The translations under genes were made by a program, and so were the position numbers. From Collinsella intestinalis DSM 13280 (GTDB lineage: Bacteria; Actinomycetota; Coriobacteriia; Coriobacteriales; Coriobacteriaceae), in contig NZ_GG692710.1 of the NCBI RefSeq assembly GCF_000156175.1, positions 1,189,767 to 1,253,766 of the forward strand: 64,000 bases of DNA, written 5' to 3'. Positions 8,808 to 17,500 of this stretch are shown here, piece by piece (position 1 is the stretch's first letter; the number at the start of each line of letters is the position of its first letter). Below the pieces are notes generated by a model that saw only the letters and a list, made by a program, of their open reading frames with translations, was not told the origin of the DNA and did not search any database.

Positions 8808-9311
8808 ATGACGATCTACGACAGGTCGGTGAGGGAGCGGGCCTGCGGGCTCTTCGAACGCGGGCTCGGGCACGAGGCCGCCGCCGCGAGGCTGGGGATA
8901 CCGCTGAAGGCTGTGAGACAATGGCACCTCACGTACCGCGCCGTCGGGAGGGATGCGCTGCTGGACATGGGGAGCCACAGGACGTACGACTACGAGACCA
9001 AGGTCGCCGCGGCGAGCGCCGTCATCGACGGCGGGATGTCGATGCCCGAGGCGATGGGGCGCTTCGGGGTCGCGAGCATCTCGCCACTCAAGAGCTGGTG
9101 CCGCCTGTACCGCGAGGGCGGCGCCGACGCGCTGAGGCCGAAGCCCAAGGGCCGGCCGAGGGGCTCGGGCGCGAAGGCCGCGCCCCCGACGCGCGAGGAG
9201 GAGCTCGAGCGCGAGGTCCGCAGGCTCGAGGCCCAGGTGGCGTACCTAAAAAAATCGATAGCCCTGAAGGCGGAGCTCGGCTTGCCGCTCGGGACCGGGC
9301 GGCGGCCGTAG
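8808..9311 (+). CDS. IS3-family transposase OrfA (helix-turn-helix subunit)
   Basis: 167 aa. Carries two helix-turn-helix units (about residues 5-45 and 60-105) of the Tnp_1/IS150-OrfA kind, then a Lys/Arg/Pro linker and a leucine-zipper-like coiled coil (EELEREVRRLEAQVAYLKK) for multimerisation. It binds the terminal repeats and restrains or directs transposition. ATG 8808 has GGGAGG 7 nt upstream. Near its end the run CTAAAAAAATCG (A7 at 9248-9254) permits a -1 ribosomal frameshift into orfB, giving the OrfAB transposase. Without frameshifting, translation stops at 9311. Confidence 0.93.
   Translation: MTIYDRSVRERACGLFERGLGHEAAAARLGIPLKAVRQWHLTYRAVGRDALLDMGSHRTYDYETKVAAASAVIDGGMSMPEAMGRFGVASISPLKSWCRLYREGGADALRPKPKGRPRGSGAKAAPPTREEELEREVRRLEAQVAYLKKSIALKAELGLPLGTGRRP
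9248..9254 (+). promoter_or_regulatory. -1 programmed frameshift site (A7)
   Basis: A AAA AAA heptamer at the point where the OrfA frame (Y-L-K-K-S) and the OrfB frame (K-K-I-D-S) run over the same bases with a -1 offset, as in other IS3-family elements. OrfB has no plausible start codon of its own near this point. Confidence 0.85.
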
Positions 9312-10162
9312 CCGCGCTTTCGGGGCGCTTCCCCCTGGCCGACCTGCTGGCGGCGGCGTCGCTGCCCAGGTCGACCTACTACTACGCGCTGTCGCACCCC
9401 AAGGGGCCCACCAGGCCTGAACTGCGCCCCAGGGTCGCCGAGATCTTCGGCAGGCTCCCCAACGGGGTCGGCCACAGGCAGATAGCCATGGAGCTGAGGG
9501 CCGTCGACGGCGAGCGCGTGGCGGACAAGACGGTGCTCAAGATGATGCGCGAGATGGGGCTCAGGTGCGGGATCCGCCGCGAGACCGACTACCACAGGTA
9601 CAACTCCTACAGGGGCGTCGTCGGCGAGACCTTCGAGAACGTTCTCGGCCGCGACTTCGCGGCGGACGGCCCGTGGCGGAAGATGGGCACCGACGTCACC
9701 GAGTTCAGGCTCTCTTTCGGCAGGGCCTACCTCGCGCCCGTCTACGACTTCGGGAGCAGGGAGATCGTGGCGTGGTCGATCTCGCGGAGCCCGGACCTCG
9801 CGCAGCAGAGGGAGATGCTCGACGGGCTCGCGGAGGCCATGCCGGAGGGCGCGGAGCCCGTCATGCAGATGGACATGGGCTGGCAGTACCAGCACGCCGA
9901 CTTCGTGGGCGCGCTGCGCGGCCTCGGCATCGTCCAGAGCATGTCCAGGAAGGGAAACTGCCTGGACAACGCATGCACGGAGGGGATGTTCGGCCACCTG
10001 AAGGACGAGTTCCTCCGCGGGCGCGACTGGGACACGTTCGAGGAGTTCAAGGCGGACCTGGAGGACTACATCCACCACTGGAACAACGTGAGGCGCCAGG
10101 TCAAGCTGAAGGGCCTGACCCCGGTGGAGTTCCGGGAGCAGGCCCTTCGGGGGGCCGCTTAG
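9248..10162 (+). CDS. IS3-family transposase OrfB (DDE integrase domain), expressed by frameshift
   Basis: About 304 residues after the frameshift. It begins with the HTH_21-type region (PLADLLAAASLPRSTYYYAL, GHRQIAMELR) and continues into an RNase-H-like rve integrase core. The catalytic triad can be placed at the Asp of MGTDVTEF, the Asp of MQMDMGWQYQH and the Glu of NACTEGMFGHLKDE. The C-terminal YIHHWNNVRRQVKLKGLTPVEFR is typical for the family. The second Asp motif lacks the usual His-Ser before the Asp, but the three acidic residues are all present, so activity is plausible. Confidence 0.92.
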   Translation, partial: KKIDSPEGGARLAARDRAAAVAALSGRFPLADLLAAASLPRSTYYYALSHPKGPTRPELRPRVAEIFGRLPNGVGHRQIAMELRAVDGERVADKTVLKMMREMGLRCGIRRETDYHRYNSYRGVVGETFENVLGRDFAADGPWRKMGTDVTEFRLSFGRAYLAPVYDFGSREIVAWSISRSPDLAQQREMLDGLAEAMPEGAEPVMQMDMGWQYQHADFVGALRGLGIVQSMSRKGNCLDNACTEGMFGHLKDEFLRGRDWDTFEEFKADLEDYIHHWNNVRRQVKLKGLTPVEFREQALRGAA

Positions 10163-10207
10163 CGGTTATGATTTATCGCGTCCAAGTTTCGGGGCGCAGT
10201 TCAATAC

Positions 10208-10326
10208 CATTGCACCCGCCCCGCTCTCTCAAATTGAAGATGGTCCCTGGATGAAGATGATCCCCGAATTGAACGTTTGGCGTTGGGGCAGTCCCCGAAT
10301 TGAGACTGTTTGGCATTTGCGCACCC
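10208..10326. repeat. Degenerate REP-like repeats between the IS and the ABC operon
   Basis: Contains CTCAAATTGAAGATGGTCCC, TCCCCGAATTGAAC and GGGGCAGTCCCCGAATTGAG. These resemble the CAATT/GGGGACAG repeats found elsewhere in the window. No coding signal. Confidence 0.5.
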
Positions 10327-11037
10327 TTACAGGTCGCGCGCCTTATACACCCGCAGAGAGACCAGCGCGCTCACGATATAGCACACCACACCGAAGATCA
10401 AAGCGCCCATGGCAAACGACGTCAGGCCCTCAGGCGTTTCCGCGAATGAAAGCGCCTGTTGCATGGCCATAATGGCCTCCTCGCCCATAAAGCCGCCCAC
10501 CATTAACGGCGCGACTCCCAAGAACATCATGATGAAGGGCAGCCACTGCGTCGCCTTGGTCTGGCCGAATTTGAAGAACACCGGCATGGATACCGATGCG
10601 ATCACAAACCCCATGGCACTGCAGAACGCAAGGGCGAACACCCCCGCCTGAATCATATCCGCATCGAGGCGCACCACGTTGGCGACCACCTCGGGAAGTA
10701 GCGAAGCCCCGCCCATCCAGGACAGCAGGCACGCCGCTACGGCAACGAGCAGCGACGCGATCAGCGTGCCCGCCAGCACGAACAGATAGCGACCCAACAC
10801 CACATCTCTGCGCGACACAGGCATGGTCAACCTAAACGCAGCCCAAGCGTTTTGCTCGTCGTAATGACTCGCGCTATTTGACAGGCTGAACATCCCCATC
10901 ATGAAAATGATGCCCGGCAACATGGAAGTGCTGCCCACGCCTACCGTGAAACACACCGCCATGAACAAGATGCTGAACGCCAGCTGCCTGAGGTATTGCC
11001 CAAACACCGTGAACTCCATCTTGAGCATGCGCATCAT
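10327..11037 (-). CDS. ABC-2 type transporter permease
   Basis: 236 aa, six predicted membrane segments of the ABC2_membrane_5 type: a short cytoplasmic start (MMRMLKMEFTVFGQYLRQ), paired helices around residues 18-60, a cytoplasmic loop with MPVSRRDVVLGRY (a conserved feature of this permease family), and four more helices. It pairs with the ATPase encoded immediately upstream; its start overlaps the ATPase stop by 4 nt, so translation is probably coupled. Expected to form a half-size exporter with that ATPase. The substrate is unknown; YtrA-controlled systems often respond to cell-wall antibiotics or lantibiotics, but that is inference. Its presumed terminator appears to have been split by the IS insertion. 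Confidence 0.85.
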   Translation of the reverse strand: MMRMLKMEFTVFGQYLRQLAFSILFMAVCFTVGVGSTSMLPGIIFMMGMFSLSNSASHYDEQNAWAAFRLTMPVSRRDVVLGRYLFVLAGTLIASLLVAVAACLLSWMGGASLLPEVVANVVRLDADMIQAGVFALAFCSAMGFVIASVSMPVFFKFGQTKATQWLPFIMMFLGVAPLMVGGFMGEEAIMAMQQALSFAETPEGLTSFAMGALIFGVVCYIVSALVSLRVYKARDL

Positions 11038-11990
11038 CGCGCATCACCGCCTTCCTGGGCGCCGTCACGCGGATGCAGGACCGTGCCCTTGAGGACGAGC
11101 GCCATGTAGTCGTCAATCGACACGCGGTCACATGGGATCTGCGGGAACGCGCGCATGAACTCAAAACGATCGGGAACGAGCAGGTCTACGCCATAGTCGT
11201 GATGCAAAACGCGCACCTCCATAGGTGCCTGCGCGCTCGCCAGCACCTGCTCGACCTCCGCCGCACGGCACCGCGCCACCCCCATGAGGTCGCAGATTTC
11301 GTCCTTGTCGCAGGCAAACACGATGCGCCCGTCATCGATACACACCACCGTATCGGCGATCTTGTCGAGGTCGCTCGTGATATGGCTGCTCATCAGAATC
11401 GCATGCTGCGGGTTTCCCGCGGCATCCTCCACCGCCACAAACTCGCGCAGCATGTCGAGCACCCCATCGCGTGCCATGGGGTCGAGCCCGGCGGTCGCCT
11501 CGTCCAAGATGAGCACCTGCGGGTTGTGCGCCAGGGCGCAGGCCAGGCTCAACTTCATGCCCATACCGCGAGAAAGCTCTTTAATCGCCTTCTTCGAATC
11601 GAGCTTGAACCGATGAAGATACTCTTCGAACACGCGCGCGTCCCAGGTCTGATACGCGCGGTCCATAAGCTTGCCGACCTCGGCGATCTTGATATGCGGC
11701 GGCATCGAAACGGTGTCGAACACCACGCCGACGCGCTCCTTCACCGCGGCGTCGGCACCGGACAGCCCGTGCGCATCGACACCCAAGATTCGGGCATCGC
11801 CCGCATCGATACCGATGATGCCAAGCAGGGCCTTGATGGTCGTTGATTTACCCGCGCCATTCTGCCCGATAAAGCCCACGATTTGCCCCGGTTCCACCGT
11901 GAGGGATACACCCTGTAGTGTGAAGCCGTCGTAATGCTTGGTGATATTGCGAACGTCGATAAGAGGCGCGCCCACTCGTGATGAAGTCAT
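11034..11990 (-). CDS. ABC transporter ATP-binding protein
   Basis: 318 aa. Complete nucleotide-binding domain: Walker A GQNGAGKST (about residue 42), the Q-loop region, signature LSRGMGMK, Walker B VLILDEATAGLD and a switch His in MSSHITSDLD. The C-terminal 80 residues form the accessory domain seen in BcrA/YtrB-like exporters. It powers the permease encoded next (4-nt overlap) and is preceded by the GntR regulator after a 2-nt gap, so the three genes form one operon in the order regulator, ATPase, permease. GntR(YtrA)-ABC operons commonly provide resistance or envelope-stress functions; the actual substrate cannot be told from sequence. Confidence 0.92.
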   Translation of the reverse strand: MTSSRVGAPLIDVRNITKHYDGFTLQGVSLTVEPGQIVGFIGQNGAGKSTTIKALLGIIGIDAGDARILGVDAHGLSGADAAVKERVGVVFDTVSMPPHIKIAEVGKLMDRAYQTWDARVFEEYLHRFKLDSKKAIKELSRGMGMKLSLACALAHNPQVLILDEATAGLDPMARDGVLDMLREFVAVEDAAGNPQHAILMSSHITSDLDKIADTVVCIDDGRIVFACDKDEICDLMGVARCRAAEVEQVLASAQAPMEVRVLHHDYGVDLLVPDRFEFMRAFPQIPCDRVSIDDYMALVLKGTVLHPRDGAQEGGDAR

Positions 11991-11992
11991 AG

Positions 11993-12370
11993 CTAGTCGT
12001 CACTCTCCAAAAGGGTCCTCATCATCTCGATGAGCTCCTCATCGCCCAAATCGAGCGCCCTACCAGCTTCGATGGCCTGGAGCAGGCGCTCCTCGATCTC
12101 GCGCAGGCGTTCCTCGCGCAGGATCTCGGCGTTGCCGCCGGCGACAAAACTTCCCTTGCCCTGCACCGTCTCGATGAAGCCTTGCGCCTCCAAGTCCGCG
12201 TAGGCGCGCTTGGTGGTGATGGCGCTCACACGCAGGCTGTTGGCAAGCGCGCGAATCGAGGGAAGCTGCTCACCCGCCGTCAGGTCACCAGCCATGATCT
12301 GACCCTTGACCTGTCGGACAATCTGCTCGTAAATGGGCTGGTTGCTCGAATTCGAAATAATGATTTCCAC
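11993..12370 (-). CDS. GntR-family transcriptional regulator, YtrA subfamily
   Basis: 125 aa: an N-terminal winged helix (YEQIVRQVKGQIMAGDLTAGEQLPSIRALANSLRVS) and a short C-terminal helical tail of about 45 residues, the size that defines the YtrA subgroup. These proteins dimerise and repress their own ABC-transporter operon. It is the first gene of the operon (2-nt gap to the ATPase gene). A TATACACA-type repeat cluster overlaps the promoter 90-130 nt upstream, which fits autoregulation. The inducer is unknown. Confidence 0.92.
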   Translation of the reverse strand: MEIIISNSSNQPIYEQIVRQVKGQIMAGDLTAGEQLPSIRALANSLRVSAITTKRAYADLEAQGFIETVQGKGSFVAGGNAEILREERLREIEERLLQAIEAGRALDLGDEELIEMMRTLLESDD

Positions 12371-12460
12371 GAATCACTGTCCCTTTCCCGTCTGCGCCTT
12401 GGGCGTCCCCGCGGCGCCAAGGTCGCCCCAGACGTCATGGTGCGACCAGACCGAGCATAC

Positions 12461-12508
12461 TGTGTATACTCGATAAGTACAGTATATACACACTTATACA
12501 CAGTGCAA
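12461..12508 (-). promoter_or_regulatory. Promoter and probable YtrA-type operators of the ABC operon
   Basis: On the minus strand TTGCAC (12508-12503) and TATACT (12486-12481) are spaced 16 nt apart. The box overlaps a palindrome, TGTGTATACT (12461-12470) facing AGTATATACACA (12481-12492), and a third half-site TATACACAG follows (12496-12504). Such GTATAC-rich palindromes are typical of YtrA-family operators. Promoter and operator sharing the same bases indicates repression. Confidence 0.7.
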
Positions 12509-12529
12509 GATAATTTTGCCTCAATGAGA

Positions 12530-12561
12530 GAGGGCGGCAAGATACTCGTCTTGCCGCCCTC
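12530..12561 (-). terminator. Strong hairpin, possible terminator of the yqeY operon
   Basis: GAGGGCGGCAAGA and its reverse complement form a 13-bp perfect stem with a 6-nt loop. There is no clear T tract on either strand, so the terminator role is uncertain. It lies between the yqeY stop and the ABC operon promoter. Confidence 0.5.
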
Positions 12562-12595
12562 CGGACAACGCCGTGCGCAACCCGCACTGCTATGT

Positions 12596-12622
12596 GTAAT
12601 TTGCACCCGTCCCCAATTGCAC
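12596..12622. repeat. REP-like repeat copy
   Basis: GTAATTTGCACCCGTCCCCAATTGCAC, closely similar to the copy at 27797-27825. It is an imperfect palindrome around CCCGTCCCC with outer GCAATT/AATTGC arms. Confidence 0.55.
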
Positions 12623-12644
12623 ATCCCAATTGGGTCCAATCGGG

Positions 12645-13091
12645 TTAAGACAGGCGCGAGCCAACCTCCTTGGCGGCGGCGGGCTTGTCGAAGTTGCCGT
12701 TCGTCGCGGCAGTGAGAGCGCCCATCACGCGGCCCATGTCCTTCTTGGACGTGGCACCCAGCTCGGCGATCGTCTTCTCGACCAGTGCCACGAGCTCATC
12801 GCCGGAAACCTGCTGCGGAAGCAGGCTCTCGAGCACCGCCACCTGCTCGCGCAGGCTCTCGGTGCGCTCGGCATTGTTGCCGGCCTTCTCGGACATCTCG
12901 AGCGTCTCGTTGGTCTGCTTGAGCGTGCGCTTGATCTGGGCGGTCACCTCTTCCTCGGTGATCTCGTGCGCGCCGCCGCGAGAGGCGGCGTTCTTCAGCT
13001 CACCCAGCACCAGGCGTGCAACGCCCAGGCGGACCTTGTCCTTTGCCTTCATGGCGGCGACCATCTCGGCATGCAGCTCTTCGTACGTCAT
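12645..13091 (-). CDS. GatB/YqeY domain protein
   Basis: 148 aa, full length for the YqeY family (about 148 aa). It consists of a four-helix N-terminal part (EMVAAMKAKDKVRLGVARLVLGELKN) and the small C-terminal YqeY/GatB-tail domain (ATSKKDMGRVMGALTAATNG...GSRLS). The tail domain is shared with the tRNA-binding end of amidotransferase GatB, and the stand-alone protein is thought to help tRNA amidation or mischarging correction; function is not firmly established. ATG 13091 is chosen because GAGGAGG lies 6 nt upstream. It follows the foldase gene after a 21-nt gap and is probably co-transcribed with it. Confidence 0.88.
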   Translation of the reverse strand: MTYEELHAEMVAAMKAKDKVRLGVARLVLGELKNAASRGGAHEITEEEVTAQIKRTLKQTNETLEMSEKAGNNAERTESLREQVAVLESLLPQQVSGDELVALVEKTIAELGATSKKDMGRVMGALTAATNGNFDKPAAAKEVGSRLS

Positions 13092-13112
13092 GGGATGCCT
13101 CCTCACATCCGC

Positions 13113-14318
13113 CTACTTGGCGGAGTCGTCCTTCTTCTCAGATGCCTTCTTCATGTCCACGTTGTAGGGCACGTTCTCGGGCATGGGGTTGATCTTGATC
13201 TCGGCCTTCTCGGTGTAGTCGGTCAGCCACTCGCCATAGGCCGTGGCCACCGCCTGAGACTCGAGCATGTCGGAAACATACGTGCGAATACCCTCAGGCA
13301 CCTCGTCGAGAGAGGTCACGGCCTGAACCTCGAACAGCTCCGTGCACTTGATGATGTGGTAGCCGTAGGTGGTCTTCACCAGCCCGCTGACCTGGTCGAC
13401 GCCGAGCTTGGAAAGGGCGTCCTGGTACTCGGGCACAAACGTGGTGAGCTTGTCCCAGCCCACATCGCCACCCTTGTCGGCGGAAGAATCCTCGGAGTAC
13501 TTCTTTGCGGCCTTGGCGAACTCGATCTCACCAGCGTTGATCTGGTCGAGCACCTTCTGGGCCTCAGCCTCAACCTTTGCGCGCTGCTCATCGGTGGCGT
13601 CCTCGGCGACCTTGAACAGGATGTGCGAGGAGCGGCGGGCGCCGTTGTAGGTGGAGAGGTTCTCGTTGAGATAGGTAATGATCTCCTCATCCGAGGGCTT
13701 CTCGGCGGGCGCGACCTCGTCCTTGAGCTTCTGCTGGGCCAAGGAGCTCTTGATGTTCTCCAGGTACGTATCCTTGGTAAAACCAACCTGCTCGATCATC
13801 TCGACGAATGCCTTCTCGTCGCCGCCGTAGTTCTTCACGGCGTCCTTCCAGGCTTTGTCGAGGTCCTCCTGGGAGACGGTGATCCCGTACTCCTTCTCGG
13901 CCTCGACCAGCAGGTACTGGCGGGCGATGCCGTCGATGACGTTCTCACGGTAGGACTCGGGCGTAAGGCCCTGGCTCGCGAGGTAGGCGGCCCAATCGGC
14001 GTCCTTGTCGTAGGAACCCGTGCGCAGGCTCATGATCTGGTTGGTGACGGTGTCCTCCTTGATGTTGACGCCGTTCACCGTGGCGGCCACACCGCCGGTG
14101 AGCTCATAGGGCTCTTCCTTGTTGACCTCGTTGAGCACGCCAGAGCACGCCATGGCGGTCACAGACAGGAGCATGGCGAGGATGCCGATGGCCACGAGCA
14201 CGATCTTGGCGGTTTTGGAGAGCTTCTCCTTACGTGCCTCCTTCACCTGGCGCTTTGTGGGAGCCGCCTCGGGCTCGGGCGCGCGCTTGATCTTGGCGCT
14301 CTTCTTATTCACTGCCAT
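13113..14318 (-). CDS. Peptidyl-prolyl isomerase, PrsA/SurA/PpiC-type foldase
   Basis: 401 aa. A basic cytoplasmic tail of about 38 residues, one membrane segment (about 38-58, VLVAIGILAMLLSVTAMAC), then a SurA_N-like helical region with VNGVNIKEDTVTNQIMSLR and a parvulin rotamase domain (SSHILFKVAEDATDEQ...GGDVGWDKLTTFV...GYHIIKC). It acts outside the membrane to fold exported proteins, which fits a window rich in large secreted surface proteins. The cysteine at the end of the membrane segment (MACSGVLNE) loosely resembles a lipobox, but the long N-terminal tail argues for a plain membrane anchor. It heads a two-gene unit with yqeY. Confidence 0.88.
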   Translation of the reverse strand: MAVNKKSAKIKRAPEPEAAPTKRQVKEARKEKLSKTAKIVLVAIGILAMLLSVTAMACSGVLNEVNKEEPYELTGGVAATVNGVNIKEDTVTNQIMSLRTGSYDKDADWAAYLASQGLTPESYRENVIDGIARQYLLVEAEKEYGITVSQEDLDKAWKDAVKNYGGDEKAFVEMIEQVGFTKDTYLENIKSSLAQQKLKDEVAPAEKPSDEEIITYLNENLSTYNGARRSSHILFKVAEDATDEQRAKVEAEAQKVLDQINAGEIEFAKAAKKYSEDSSADKGGDVGWDKLTTFVPEYQDALSKLGVDQVSGLVKTTYGYHIIKCTELFEVQAVTSLDEVPEGIRTYVSDMLESQAVATAYGEWLTDYTEKAEIKINPMPENVPYNVDMKKASEKKDDSAK

Positions 14319-14525
14319 AACGAGGGCCTTCCTTCACTTGTGACGGGCCGCGCAGTGCGGCTCTTGTACACGCATATCGTTGTATTGTCTCACACCGCAT
14401 CGCCAGGCGTCTCTTCGCCGAGTCGGTTTTTGGCATATGAGTGCCGTTCGCACACGTATGTTTCGCGCGAGGACGCCGAGCCACGAACGAACCATGGCCC
14501 CGGCGCCCGTCATCGATTGCCTCGA

Positions 14526-14561
14526 CAAGAAGCGCCCGCGCACCCCAAGGGCACGCGGGCG
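14526..14561 (-). terminator. Terminator after the GH20 surface protein gene
   Basis: On the minus strand CGCCCGCGTGCCC / GGTGCGCGGGCG form a stem with a TT-rich loop, followed by CTTCTTGT. It starts 19 nt beyond the stop codon. Confidence 0.75.
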
Positions 14562-14579
14562 ACCTCTCACTAGACGATG

Positions 14580-17500
14580 CTACTTGCCGGAGCGGCGGCG
14601 CAGCACGATGCCCGCGATAACCGCGATTGCGGCAACCAGGCCGACGCCGACGACGGCCACCATGGTGTTGTCTCCCGTCTGGGGCAGACCGCCGTTGGGC
14701 TTAACCGTCGCACCGGGGCGCTCGGACTCACCGGGCTTTCCAGGCTGCTCGGGGTTCCCGGGCTGCTCGGGGTTCCCGGGCTGTTCGGGCTGCCCGGGCT
14801 TGTTGTCCTCGCCGGGATTGGGACCCGGGTTGGGAGCGGCCTCCTCGTCAAGGCGAAGCGCGGCCACGCTACGAGCAACCTCTGCCTCGAGGCCGTGGAC
14901 GGTGTTCACATCCCCGTCTGCCGCGGTGATGGCATCCTCGGCGGCTGCAATCGCCTTCGTCAGGTCCTTCCACGTTGAATCGGAGAAGGTATCGTGCTTG
15001 CAGGGGCCATCCTTCTTGATCTGCTTCGCAGAGGCGACCATGGCCTGCAGACCCTCGAAATCGCCCTTGGCGTCCGCATCGGAAAGCCCGATCTCGGCAG
15101 CGCTGCCAAAGTTGCCCTTGGCCGCGGTGATCACCAGGCGCACGATCTTCGCCTCAACACGGTCGAAGGAAATCGTCTTCACCTCGGCGTTATCGGCGAG
15201 CTTGCCCTCGGCGACCTTCTCGAAAGACGTGCCGTCCTTAGACACCTCAACCTTGTAGCCGGTCACAACGCCGTTGCCGCCATCGGGACGCGGCGTGTAC
15301 ACCAGGCCATTGACGGCCATAGGCTCACCGTTCTTGGCCTTCAGATCAAACGTATAGGGGAGCTTGGCGTTCTCGTTGCCCCACTTCGAATGCCACTTCG
15401 TGTTCACATCACCGTCGATGGCCTTCGCGGCCTCCTCGCCGCCCTGCTCGCTGTTGGCCTCGGCCTTGAGGGTCGTGCGGTCGATCAGGCTCAGGTCGCC
15501 GGCGGCCTTGAGCTCAAGGCCGTTCAGCGCGTTTACAATAGCCTGCTCGTGTCCATCGACAACCCCCTGCATCGAAGCCGGCAGGTCGCGGCGGACCCAC
15601 GTCCAAGCGGCCTTCAGCTCAGCGACGGACTGCTCGGTGAACATGTCCTCGAGCTCCTTGGAGTCGAGAAGCTGCGCATATGCGTCGATGCGGCAGTAGT
15701 CGGCCTTCGCATAATCGACCTGCTCGATCTCCCCGTTGATCTTGGCCAGCAGGGTATCGACCTCGGCCTGCGCCGGGTTGTACTGCTTAAGAAGCTCGCG
15801 GGCCTGGGAAATCAGCGCGCGCAGGTTAGCTGCGTCCATGGAGCGAGTGCCATTTCCCTGCTCGGCGAGGATGGCCTCGGCGTTGAGGATCGCGTACTCG
15901 AGATCCATAGTCTTGCTGAATTCCGTTCCCTCGGGCAGTTGGCCGCCCAGACGGACATCGTCCACGTAGCCCTCGAACGCGCGGGCGGTCGATCCGATGC
16001 GCTGAACGGGGAGCATGAGGGTGGCCTTGAGCGGCTTGCCCTCGACGGTTTCGTCATCGCCAAGCGTGTCGACGAGCGTGCCGTTCACGTACAGCGAAGC
16101 CTGCTCGAACTTATTCTTGATCTCGAGCTCGACCCACTCGTTCACGGGCAGGGTGTAGTTGAAGGAATAGGCGCGGTTCTCGCGGGTAAAGCCAACCTTA
16201 CCGGTGCCCTCCTGAACGGCCATGATCGAACCGTAATCGGATTCGAACAGGACCTGCGGATCCACGGAGGCGCTGGTGCGCTTCACCTTCACGCGAAGGT
16301 CGTTGCCCAGGCCAACGGTCGTGAGAGCGTCGTCCTTGACAGACGCGAAAGACTCGCCGCCGTTAAGCTTGAGGGCCTTTTTGCCATCGACGTCCTCGAT
16401 AGCGGCGTTCTTGCCCGCCACGAGGTCGCGGCCGAGCTCGGAGGAATCCTTCAGAGAGTCCATCGCCCAATGGGCGACAACACCGTTCTTATCGGCGGAA
16501 ACCTCGTACCCAAAGTCGACATTCGGGGAGTCGCCCAGCTTGGAGACAACAGCCTTGGCGCCAGCCGTGTCAAGCTTGCCCTTGCCCCAGGAGTTGGCAG
16601 CAAAGAGGCCGAGCGAATGGTCGATGCGGTCGTAGATGTCGTACTCGGAAACACCGTTCTCCAGATAGTCGCACATGTCGTTCCACACGGCATAGGCGCC
16701 GCCGACCATCTGCGGATCGCCCGCCGGAATAGCCACGCCGCTGATGGAGTTCAGCTGATCGGTATAGGCCGCATCGCCAAGGTAGTCGTAGTAGTAGCCG
16801 GCGTTCGGCACGATGTAGAAAACGCCGTCCTGGCAGTCGATCAGGTCGAAGCCGAGCTCGTACATCTTCTTGAGATCGGCCCAACCAGGGTTCCACAGGT
16901 TCATCTCGCGACGATGCTTGCCGTCCTCGGACACGCCCTTGACCTCGACATCGCCCTTGATGGTGCTCAACGAACCCCACACGCGGGCCTTCTTGCCGTT
17001 GTCCTCGCTGTACTTGAACATGTCGTTCACAAATTTGCGGTACGCGTTTCCATCCGCGGTGTACTCGTCGGCGCCCACGTGAATCGTGTCCGCGCCAGCA
17101 AACACGGCTGCGTCGCCGCCCTTGACGTACTCATCAAAGATGCCGCTCACGAACTTGAAGCACTCGTCGTACTGCTTGGCGATATCCAGGTGATCGTTCT
17201 GACGACCGCTCGTACCATGGCGCAGGTCCGGACGGACCTTGGTGAGAGCCAGGGAGTGGGCGGGGGTATCGATCTCGGGGATGATGTTCACGCCGAGAGC
17301 CTTGGACTCCTCGATATAGGCCTTGAAGTCCTTCTTGCTGTACCAAACGTCCTTCGCGGTCAGATCGGCCTGGTTCTTGCCGTTGTTGCCACCCTTCTTG
17401 ACGTCGGACTCGAGACGGAACGCCGAGTAGGCCTGGAAAACATCCTCGTTCTTGTAGTGCTCAAGCGGAATGAGGTTGTCGTTCAGGTGAATCTGGAAGT

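Larger units (their letters stand above)
8749..10203 (+). mobile_element. Complete IS3-family insertion sequence (IS150-like), 1455 bp
   Basis: Left end TGAACTGCCTCCCATTTCTT and the reverse-complemented right end TGAACTGCGCCCCGAAACTT are imperfect terminal inverted repeats; both continue with GGAC. The element is flanked by the direct repeat ATAC (8745-8748 and 10204-10207). It holds two overlapping ORFs linked by an A7 slippery run. Arg codons are often AGG, unlike the CGC-rich neighbours, which suggests foreign origin. Both ends and both reading frames appear intact, so it may be active. Confidence 0.92.

Noticed and set aside
14690-14830. Tandem PEQPGN-type DNA repeats as a possible CRISPR or minisatellite
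   Set aside because: They are in frame in the GH20 protein's wall-spanning Pro-Gly linker; there are no spacers and no cas genes in the window.
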